This document shows positions 18,654 to 28,444 of a stretch of 64,000 nt of DNA, one piece after another. Origin of the DNA: Oligoflexia bacterium (GTDB lineage: Bacteria > Bdellovibrionota > Bdellovibrionia > JABDDW01); contig JADLCR010000004.1 in NCBI GenBank assembly GCA_020847095.1, positions 1 to 64,000 of the forward strand. Direction: 5' to 3'. Under the pieces are notes generated by a model, which was not told the origin of the DNA, searched no databases, and saw only the letters and a program-made list of their open reading frames with translations. The first letter of the stretch is position 1; each line of letters opens with the position of its first letter. Position numbers and translations under genes: made by a program.

Positions 18654-19522
18654 CTGTACTTTGCCCCCGGAAAGAAGAAGCTAAGCCCAATGGTGGCGTG
18701 AAGGTTGGTGTAAGTTCCACCTGGACGGTTTGCAACTTTGGAGTCGGTTTTATAAAGAAACCAACTAATATCCCATCGGGCCGCAAGCCACTTTTTGATG
18801 GCAAACAATTGACCCGCTCCCAAATGAAAAGTGGGCGGGCGACTGTCCTGATTTGTTCCAGTGAGTCCGCCGCCAACAGTGAGATAGAAGTCGTACGGAA
18901 TAATTGAAGAGTTCAGCCATGCCACTTTTCCGTAAATGGGAGACCATTTAAAATCAATACCCATGTAATTGGTTGGCGTAGCCAAAGAGGCTGTTGAAAT
19001 ATTGCGTTCTGACTCTAGTTCGCGAGTGACTTCTTTTTGCCCGGTTCCAAAAAGGAGTCCCGTTAACTCAACCCCGTAATGCTCGTGAAAGTAGTATCCG
19101 AATTTTGCTCCGTAAACAAACGAGTTGAAGAACTTATCATTGAGAACCATCCCGCCATTCGGAAAAAATTCAAATCGTTTAGTTTTCGGAAGATACTTTC
19201 TGGAAATCACCGCCACATCACTAAAAGGAGCTAGCCTGCCTAATCCCGAAAGTTCAGCCGGAATCATCTTTTTTGGTTTACCGTCGACTTGCACTCTTGT
19301 CGGTGTGGGAGTTGACATGGGAATCGCTTCTAACTCCTTTTCGACTTCTTCGGGGGTCATAGGAGCTGGCTCCGGGCTCTCGCTGCCCGAAAAACTTCCC
19401 TGAGGCGGCGGAACATTTGGATCAAATGGAATTTCTTGAGCTTGAGCAACTGAACTCACGACTAACAGTACGCTCAGCGCCATGACCCAATTTAGTTTAC
19501 TGATTGTTCTGCTCAAAATCAT
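18650..19522 (-). CDS. Outer-membrane beta-barrel protein of the gliding cluster
   Basis: After a signal peptide ending SSVAQAQ comes a Pro-rich linker (about 28-70) and a barrel domain of alternating amphipathic strands, with motifs such as FNSFVYGAKFGYYFHEHYGVELTG and DFYLTVGGGLTG and a terminal GLSFFFPGAKYR. This fits the small myxobacterial-type outer-membrane barrel family seen in Glt operons (GltA/GltB). I chose the ATG at 19522 over the GTG at 19531 because AGGTGGCGGG precedes it. It follows a paralogous barrel gene. Confidence 0.82.
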   Translation of the reverse strand: MILSRTISKLNWVMALSVLLVVSSVAQAQEIPFDPNVPPPQGSFSGSESPEPAPMTPEEVEKELEAIPMSTPTPTRVQVDGKPKKMIPAELSGLGRLAPFSDVAVISRKYLPKTKRFEFFPNGGMVLNDKFFNSFVYGAKFGYYFHEHYGVELTGLLFGTGQKEVTRELESERNISTASLATPTNYMGIDFKWSPIYGKVAWLNSSIIPYDFYLTVGGGLTGTNQDSRPPTFHLGAGQLFAIKKWLAARWDISWFLYKTDSKVANRPGGTYTNLHATIGLSFFFPGAKYR

Positions 19523-19531
19523 TCCCGCCAC

Positions 19532-20242
19532 CTATTGCAACATGGGAAAGTTAATGACTGCTCCCACTGTCAGCATGATGTTAACTGTGTTTTTCTTCGT
19601 AACGGTTTGAAGCACCACATCTTCTTGTTGATAAAACAACGCGCGAATATCGGCCTTAATGCCAATGTCTCGGGTGAAGAAAAATCTCTGCGTGATGCCG
19701 CCAGAAATCGCAACACTGCTATCTGATGCCACATCACTTTTAACTCCCAGTAATCCGCCCCCAACAATAGCGCCGATGTTCAAGTGCATAACTCTTTGTT
19801 TAGTCAGGCTGATTTTCCCGTAGAAAGGAGTGAACTCATATTCCAACAACCCTAAGAATGACGGATAAGGGGCGCGGGCAAACGGAATGTTCTGTCCGTT
19901 ATTCAACTCTTGAACCGCCGCGATCTCGCTTGCTCGCTGTGAAATGAAATAGCTGCCAAAAATTCCAACACTGTGGATTTCGTCAAAGTGATAAGCAATT
20001 TTGGCACCCAATGGGTAAGCGTTAAACCAAGGGTCTGAAAGAAAAGAGCCTACTAATGGGTTGAGTTCAAATCGAGATTCCATTGGAACCAGTCGCTTCT
20101 TTACCGCTTCGGGCTGATCAAAAACGGGCAAGACGCTTTCGCGAGCAAGCTCTTCTTCAGGGAATTTAATCGTCTCAGCTTTGACCAAACTGACATTTAA
20201 ACTCAAAGCGACGAATAAGAATGCAAAGACCAACTGCTTCAT
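19532..20242 (-). CDS. Outer-membrane beta-barrel protein, paralogue of the next gene
   Basis: The 236-residue protein has a signal peptide (ends VKAE) and the same barrel pattern as its downstream neighbour: PWFNAYPLGAKIAYHFDEIHSVGIFG parallels FFNSFVYGAKFGYYFHEHYGVELTG. The pair probably forms the outer-membrane part of the gliding complex. Its ATG overlaps the kdsC stop (ATGA), so it is coupled to the Kdo genes. Confidence 0.82.
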   Translation of the reverse strand: MKQLVFAFLFVALSLNVSLVKAETIKFPEEELARESVLPVFDQPEAVKKRLVPMESRFELNPLVGSFLSDPWFNAYPLGAKIAYHFDEIHSVGIFGSYFISQRASEIAAVQELNNGQNIPFARAPYPSFLGLLEYEFTPFYGKISLTKQRVMHLNIGAIVGGGLLGVKSDVASDSSVAISGGITQRFFFTRDIGIKADIRALFYQQEDVVLQTVTKKNTVNIMLTVGAVINFPMLQ

Positions 20243-20787
20243 AACTGAGCACCCCGCTCCGATTTAGAACGCGAACCTTTTTTACCTTTGGATGAATGCG
20301 CACCATGATCCAAAATAAGATCGACGATCTCTCTTACGGCTCCGTAACCGCCTTCAACCTTTGTGACGTAATGAGCCGCCTTTTTAACTTTGGCCACCGC
20401 ATTTGGAACGGTCGCTGCAAAGCCCACTTTTTCAAGTATGGGAATGTCAAAAATTTCATCGCCGATGAATGCGATTTCATCTGTTTGAAGTCCGGTATTT
20501 TTTAAAATTTCAAGAAAGGGAATAGTTTTGTCGGCGACTTCTAAATAGAAGTGCTTGATATTCAAAAAGCTCATCCGTTGGATCACGTCGTCGGATTTTC
20601 CACCAGAGATGACGCCTACTTCATAACCGGCTTCTTGAAGCAGTTTCATCCCTACACCGTCTTTCACATGAAAGAAACGGCGCCATTTTCCATCGTCGCT
20701 GATCCACAAACGCCCGTCAGTGAGTACACCGTCCACGTCACAGATGAGCATCCGGACCTTCCGTAGTCGCTGCTGAAGGTGACGCAT
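20239..20787 (-). CDS. kdsC: 3-deoxy-D-manno-octulosonate 8-phosphate phosphatase
   Basis: KdsC removes the phosphate from Kdo-8-phosphate, the third step of Kdo synthesis for LPS. The 182 residues carry the HAD nucleophile motif DVDGVLTDG, the GVISGGKSDD motif and IGDEIFDIPILEKVGFAATVPNA. It lacks a cap domain, as KdsC does. A basic tail of about 20 residues (HSSKGKKGSRSKSERG) is extra. The gene follows kdsD and overlaps the first barrel gene by 4 bp. Confidence 0.94.
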   Translation of the reverse strand: MRHLQQRLRKVRMLICDVDGVLTDGRLWISDDGKWRRFFHVKDGVGMKLLQEAGYEVGVISGGKSDDVIQRMSFLNIKHFYLEVADKTIPFLEILKNTGLQTDEIAFIGDEIFDIPILEKVGFAATVPNAVAKVKKAAHYVTKVEGGYGAVREIVDLILDHGAHSSKGKKGSRSKSERGAQL

Positions 20788-20877
20788 ACTGCCTTTATTG
20801 TGGCAAATCAGGTACTTAAATACCAGCTACGCATGAGTCCGTTTGGAAGTTCTCGACTTGAGTCGGGCTTCTACCTG

Positions 20878-21855
20878 CTATCGGATTCTTGCCTTTAAGA
20901 TGTCTTGGAGATGCAAGAGGCCAACCGGCTTTGTAGGCTGGCTCGAGCTTTGATCGATAACGAACAGGGTTTGGATTGCGAATTGTTCCATCAAAAAGAG
21001 GGCGCGTTCGGCGAGCTCATTCTTGTCTACGACCTTAGGGTTTTTCCCCATTATGTCCTGGGCCAGATCATTGAGTGGGTTATGACTTTTATCTAGGCGA
21101 CGGCGAATATCTCCGTCCGTAATGACACCGAGCAAAGCTCCTTGTGGATCCACTACTCCGCAAACACCTCGAACTTCTCTTGAGGTCATTTGGCTGATCA
21201 CTTCTTTCATTGTGGCCGTTGGGGCGACAAGCGGCAGCCCTTTTCCTGAATGCATGAGGTCCACGACACGCGTGAGGAGTTTTCGCCCGAGACTTCCCCC
21301 GGGATGATATTCAGCAAAGTCCTCTGGTTTAAACCCGCGGCGGGTCAGCAATGAAACTGCAAGAGCATCGCCCATTGCCAGAGCAGCCGTAGTACTCGCG
21401 GTTGGAGCCAGTCCCAAAGGACAAGCTTCTTCTTGCACTGAAACATCGAGGTGAACATCGCTGGCCTTGGCCAAAGTGGAATCGCTATTGCCTGTCATTG
21501 AAATAAGAGGCACACCTTTTCGCTTCACATAGGCAATTAGGTCTTTGAGCTCGTCCGTTTCCCCCCGATAACTCAGGGCCACGACGACGTCGCCGGACGA
21601 CAACACACCCATATCACCGTGGCTAGATTCTGCCGGATGTACAAATAGCGCCGGAGTTCCCGTAGAAGCAAATGTCGATGCAATCTTTCGCGCAATTTGC
21701 CCGGACTTTCCCATTCCGGTAACGATGACTTTGCCTTGGCATTTAAATAAAGTTTCAATCGCCAAATCAAAGCGCTTATCAACTTTTTCTTTGAGTCCCA
21801 ATATCGCGCTAGCTTCAATTTCAAAAACCCGACGGGCTTCACCGACAAACGACAT
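20878..21855 (-). CDS. kdsD: D-arabinose 5-phosphate isomerase
   Basis: It converts ribulose 5-phosphate to arabinose 5-phosphate, the first dedicated step to Kdo. A SIS domain (about 30-170: TGMGKSGQIARKIASTFASTGTPALFVHPAESSHGD) is followed by two CBS motifs (about 205-325). The length of 325 residues is normal. It starts 11 bp after pyrG ends. A 90-bp gap separates it from kdsC. Confidence 0.94.
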   Translation of the reverse strand: MSFVGEARRVFEIEASAILGLKEKVDKRFDLAIETLFKCQGKVIVTGMGKSGQIARKIASTFASTGTPALFVHPAESSHGDMGVLSSGDVVVALSYRGETDELKDLIAYVKRKGVPLISMTGNSDSTLAKASDVHLDVSVQEEACPLGLAPTASTTAALAMGDALAVSLLTRRGFKPEDFAEYHPGGSLGRKLLTRVVDLMHSGKGLPLVAPTATMKEVISQMTSREVRGVCGVVDPQGALLGVITDGDIRRRLDKSHNPLNDLAQDIMGKNPKVVDKNELAERALFLMEQFAIQTLFVIDQSSSQPTKPVGLLHLQDILKARIR

Positions 21856-21866
21856 ACTTCAACAAC

Positions 21867-24416
<2,550 letters not shown>

Positions 24417-24444
<28 letters not shown>

Positions 24445-25010
24445 CTTTTGAAAACGTGCCTTTCTAACTCTTCGATTTCAGACCCGGTTCTTGCCGAAAT
24501 AAACCAAAATTGGTCGCGCGCGAGCCCTGACTTACCCATCCAAGATTTTTGAGCCGCTTCTCGCTCTTTTCTTGAAAGTTTGTCGGTTTTATTTAGAAGG
24601 CAAATGATCTCAAATCCCCGATTGCGAGCAAGCTCGGCGATCAGTTCTTCTTCAGCCTCCCAGCTCCGACGAACATCACAGACTAAAAGTAAACCAATGA
24701 GATTCTCTCGTTGCAAAAGATAAGTGCGGATCATTTCTTCCCACATCACGCGCTCGTCCCGTGGACGCGCCGCAAAGCCATAACCTGGCAAGTCAACAAG
24801 CCGGTAATGATCGCCAGCGTCAAAGAAATTAACGAGTCTCGTCTTTCCTGGGGTGCCGCTGATCTTGGCCACCTTCACTTGCCCCAAGAGGGCATTGATC
24901 AATGTGCTCTTTCCAGAATTTGAACGCCCCACAACCGCAAGCTCCGGCCGGTCAGCCGGAGGAAAGTCCGAAGGAAGAACAGCGCTTTTTAAAAAACGAC
25001 CAAGTGGCAT
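24417..25010 (-). CDS. engB: Ribosome-biogenesis GTPase EngB/YsxC
   Basis: An essential GTPase of 50S assembly. The 197 residues hold G1 GRSNSGKST, G3 DLPGYGFA and G4 NKTD motifs and the family end ERHVFKRW. It is the first gene of the long minus-strand run towards aglS and lies divergent to the FHA/sigma-54 activator, with 136 bp between them. Confidence 0.95.
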
Positions 25011-25146
25011 AAGCCGCGGATATTACAACGAAAAAAAATATGTGACAACCGCAAGAATGCTTGCCAGCAAAGCTTCTCTGCTCTCATTAAACGAACAATG
25101 GGGGCGGCACAAGTGTTGATGATACGGCCAGGCAGGAGGAATTTTC

Positions 25147-26439
25147 ATGAGTCTTACTATGTCTTTAGATCAATCCCAGCAGGTTTTGAAGGATGGGTAC
25201 CTTGTGCCTTTGGCGGGGGGAAGCCCAACCCCCGTAGAAGGGGTCGTCACCATCGGCCGCGACCCCACAACTCTCATCTGTATTTCTGATCCCACCTTGA
25301 GTTTGTTTCATTGCCAGATCGAAAAACGCCCATTTGGATTCTTTATTCGGGACCTTAAAAGCAGAAATGGAACATTTCTCAACGGCTCACGAGTTACAGA
25401 AGCCCAACTCCTGGAGGATGCCCGAATTCAGGTGGGAAATTCAGAGTTCAGCTTTAGATCGCTAAAACCGCCAGAAGAAGTCCAGGACCTTCCGGTGCAG
25501 TCAAAAAATCCGGTGCTTTTGAGTCAATTGCGATCCATTCAGTTTGTTGCCAATTCCGATATGCCCGTTCTCATTCAAGGGGAAAGCGGGTCCGGAAAAG
25601 AAGTGATGGCCAGACTCATTCATGACCAAAGCTTAAGATCGAAAGGACCTTACATAACCGTCAATTGCAGCGCGCTGACCGAGTCATTGGTTGAAAGTGA
25701 GCTCTTTGGACACATGCGGGGTAGCTTCACTGGGGCCACCTCTGATCGGAAAGGTGCCTTTGAAGCCGCTAAGGGAGGAACCCTATTCTTAGATGAAATT
25801 GGGGATCTTCCAATTAACCTTCAACCCAAACTCTTACGAGCACTCGAAAACAAAGAGATTAGACCCGTTGGAAGCGACCGCATTGTGAGAACAGATGTCC
25901 GAATCATTACCGCAACTCACAAAAACCTTGAATCGCTGGTTGCAGAGGGGCTTTTTCGGGCTGATCTATTTTATCGGATACACGTCATTCGTTTAAGAAT
26001 TCCGAGTCTTCGTGAGCGCATGGAGGATTTTGAAGACTTGCTCTACCAATTTTGTCGAGAAATGCGTGTTCGTTTTTCTGTGTCCGCGATTGAAAACCTC
26101 AAGAAACACACTTGGCCCGGAAATATTCGGGAATTAAAAAATGTGGTAGCCCGAGCCAAGGCGCTATTTGGAAATCGGTCTATTCAATTGGAGCATCTCA
26201 ATGACATTGTCGATCGCCCTATATTGAACACTCCCCCAGCTCAGGGTCCTGTGTTTTCAAGTGGATCACCGGTTCTCAAAGAACTTGAGAGAGAACTTAT
26301 AAAGGCCCGCTTGAGAGCCAATGGAGGTAATCAAAGACGAACGGCTTTTGATTTAGGAATTCCCAAAAGCACTCTTCACGATCGCATCAAAGCCTATCAA
26401 ATTGATGTAAAAGGACTACTTGGTTTGGATGTTAAATGA
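25147..26439 (+). CDS. FHA-domain sigma-54-dependent transcriptional activator
   Basis: An N-terminal FHA domain (about 30-105: TIGRDP, SRNGTFLNG) replaces the usual receiver; its input is probably phosphothreonine. An AAA+ domain follows with Walker A GESGSGKE (145-152), the sigma-54 contact loop written GSFTGA (192-197) instead of GAFTGA, Walker B LFLDEI and a Fis-type HTH at the end (GGNQRRTAFDLGIPKSTLHDRI). This activator would drive RpoN promoters. GGAGGAATTTTC precedes the ATG. The 3' end overlaps the convergent FliL-like gene by 24 bp. Targets are unknown; a near-match to a -24/-12 site just upstream hints at autoregulation. Confidence 0.93.
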   Translation: MSLTMSLDQSQQVLKDGYLVPLAGGSPTPVEGVVTIGRDPTTLICISDPTLSLFHCQIEKRPFGFFIRDLKSRNGTFLNGSRVTEAQLLEDARIQVGNSEFSFRSLKPPEEVQDLPVQSKNPVLLSQLRSIQFVANSDMPVLIQGESGSGKEVMARLIHDQSLRSKGPYITVNCSALTESLVESELFGHMRGSFTGATSDRKGAFEAAKGGTLFLDEIGDLPINLQPKLLRALENKEIRPVGSDRIVRTDVRIITATHKNLESLVAEGLFRADLFYRIHVIRLRIPSLRERMEDFEDLLYQFCREMRVRFSVSAIENLKKHTWPGNIRELKNVVARAKALFGNRSIQLEHLNDIVDRPILNTPPAQGPVFSSGSPVLKELERELIKARLRANGGNQRRTAFDLGIPKSTLHDRIKAYQIDVKGLLGLDVK

Positions 26440-27729
26440 ATCGAAAAAGACTCTCTTGATTCGTCCTTTGTTAAGGATGCGACTCACTTCAAACCGGATT
26501 TTGTTTTTGAGTCGCTCCTTACCCTCGGGAGAGTCAGCCTCTTCAAAAGTTACGTTTTCCACAATGCGGGTCACGATATGAGTAACTTCCGTATGACGCT
26601 CGGATATTTCGATCGCCGCGTCGGGATTGGACATTTCGACATACAATCTTATCGAAACCATGGAGAAGCGTCCGCGTAGAGGTGGCTTTAAATTAGCCAC
26701 CATGCGCGGCAGTCTCACCGTTTGTTCGGGGTGTTTATTGGGATTGTCAAAACCTTCCTCGGAATCATCATCAGGGATCACCTGAACTTCGTTGGCAACA
26801 TCTGTGAAGCTTCGAATAAACGGGTCCTTGTGTGGATCAGTGCCCCACTCGCGAATAATGTTTTTAACCACCGCGACAAGTGAAAATAGAAGAACTAAAA
26901 ATATTCCTAAATTCACAAAGTATCGTTTTGGCAAGCTGAGCAATTTTTTAATAAAAGCCTTAACAAGCTCAACCCAAGCCAAAATGATGGGCTTTAAAAC
27001 TCCAGGGAGACCAAGAATTACCTCTCTGGCGCCTAAAGTCTTAACCATCTTTAATTGCTTAACTACTTCCGATCCGATCTTAAGTGGCAGTTGGGCTGCC
27101 TCAACCAACACTTGCTTAAGCAAGGGCCACATTCCGTCGGGTTGACCTGACGGTGCAGGCGTTTTGTCGTCGAAGTCATCCGTAAGACTTGCCTCAATAT
27201 CTAAACTGAGCTCATCAGGCTCGGGCGTTGGCTCTTCTTTTTCGACTCCTTCTAGAAAATCTTTTCCAATGTTTATGGACTCAAGGTGCGGAGGGGGATC
27301 GATCTTTCCAACTTCTTCTTGTGTCGCCTTTAGGGATTCTTGAAACTGCGGATCTAGCTGCCCTAAGATGTCATCAACATCTTGAAGACTGAGATCATCG
27401 ACATTTTTTCCGAGCGGCGTTTGATTTCCGGCCATAGAAGCCGGTCCCTGGGTAGGAGCTGCGGCTGTGCCAGTGGCAGTAGATTCCTTGGTTGCCGTCA
27501 CAGCACCTACGGGAGTAGCTGGAGGGGCTTGTCCTTTGGTCTTGGGCACACTTGCATCTAAAGTTGGATTAACCATGACCGAGCCATCTAGTCTTTTGTC
27601 CGATGGCTCGGATAAACGAACCTGTTGATCCAGCTCTTTGGCCAAAGCGACCTCAAGCTCCTTTAGCTTCTTGGCGTGAGCTTCATCCTGCTTTTTTTGT
27701 TCGTCCTGATTCTTGGGATCTTCAGCCAA
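26416..27729 (-). CDS. Orphan membrane protein with FliL-like C-terminal domain
   Basis: About 437 residues: a charged N-terminus (DPKNQDEQKKQDEAHAKK), a Pro/Ala/Thr-rich disordered part, a region with weakly hydrophobic helices, one strong membrane helix (YFVNLGIFLVLLFSLVAVV) and a periplasmic domain. The last ~90 residues (SIRLYVEMSNPDAAIEISERHTEV... EGKERLKNKIRFEVSRILNKGRIKRVFFDSFNIQ) read like FliL, which supports stator-driven rotation. No flagellar gene is nearby. I place the start at the TTG at 27729 because AGGAG lies 8 bases ahead and this leaves a 73-bp divergent promoter gap; a longer ATG frame to 27798 would leave none. FliL relation is a pattern match. Confidence 0.72.
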   Translation of the reverse strand: MAEDPKNQDEQKKQDEAHAKKLKELEVALAKELDQQVRLSEPSDKRLDGSVMVNPTLDASVPKTKGQAPPATPVGAVTATKESTATGTAAAPTQGPASMAGNQTPLGKNVDDLSLQDVDDILGQLDPQFQESLKATQEEVGKIDPPPHLESINIGKDFLEGVEKEEPTPEPDELSLDIEASLTDDFDDKTPAPSGQPDGMWPLLKQVLVEAAQLPLKIGSEVVKQLKMVKTLGAREVILGLPGVLKPIILAWVELVKAFIKKLLSLPKRYFVNLGIFLVLLFSLVAVVKNIIREWGTDPHKDPFIRSFTDVANEVQVIPDDDSEEGFDNPNKHPEQTVRLPRMVANLKPPLRGRFSMVSIRLYVEMSNPDAAIEISERHTEVTHIVTRIVENVTFEEADSPEGKERLKNKIRFEVSRILNKGRIKRVFFDSFNIQTK

Positions 27730-27802
27730 AGAACACTCTCCTGAACATAGTGTAAGAAACTTATTCAGTTTTGGGAAAATCTTTCCGAACAGAATCATTG
27801 AG

Positions 27803-28444
27803 ATGGATCAAAAGATTCGGTTTTTGAAGTTCGGATTGCTAATTGCGTGTAGCGTAGGGCTCACGGCCTGTGCCGCATTGCGAACGCACCCGGGAAATGC
27901 ATCGTATTACGAAGAAGATTACGCCGCTTATGCTGCCCAAAAGTCTGGGGCTTTGGACGCCATGGATGAGCTTGGTTACGCTCCCTCCAAACCGCTTTCA
28001 GCAGACGAAGCCTATGCCATTCAAACCCGAGTCAGACTCAAAAATCTTGAAAGTCAATTGAGCAGCTCTCGAGAACGTGAACAGTACTATAAATATAAAC
28101 CTTATTTAGATAATGACGAAGAGAGGGTTCAATTTCTCAAGCTACAATCCTTTGAGGCCAAAGAGCGCTACGCCCTTCAAAAGGGAATTGCTACTCGTGA
28201 AGTCAAATACTCTTCAAACATCATGGATGCCGTCGCTAAAGGCGACATTGTGTTGGGAATGACCAAAGATGCCGTCGTCGAAAGTTGGGGCGACCCGTCT
28301 GTTGTCGAGGTGGCTGGGAGCCAGCTATATGGCAACGAACGTTGGACCTATGTGGATTATATCTCGACTCCCGAAGGGTTTCAAAAAGAAGAACGCATCC
28401 TATATTTTGAGAGCGGTAAAGTCGTCGGCTGGCGAAAGAACTAG
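27803..28444 (+). CDS. Lipoprotein, unknown function
   Basis: Starting at the ATG at 27803 gives a 213-residue protein with a lipoprotein signal (lipobox LTAC, Cys at 24). The mature part is charged and helical up to about residue 140, then ends in a compact module (GDIVLGMTKDAVVESWGDPSVVEVAG...WTYVDY...ILYFESGKVVGW) that resembles the SmpA/OmlA (BamE-like) fold. This could place it near the Bam complex, but that is only a fold-level guess. It is divergent from the FliL-like gene and its stop overlaps the polA stop by 4 bp. Confidence 0.8.
   Translation: MDQKIRFLKFGLLIACSVGLTACAALRTHPGNASYYEEDYAAYAAQKSGALDAMDELGYAPSKPLSADEAYAIQTRVRLKNLESQLSSSREREQYYKYKPYLDNDEERVQFLKLQSFEAKERYALQKGIATREVKYSSNIMDAVAKGDIVLGMTKDAVVESWGDPSVVEVAGSQLYGNERWTYVDYISTPEGFQKEERILYFESGKVVGWRKN

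Noticed and set aside
20788-20877. Possible tRNA or small RNA in the gap between kdsD and kdsC
   Set aside because: A weak interrupted hairpin can be drawn, but no cloverleaf, no CCA end and no T run were found.
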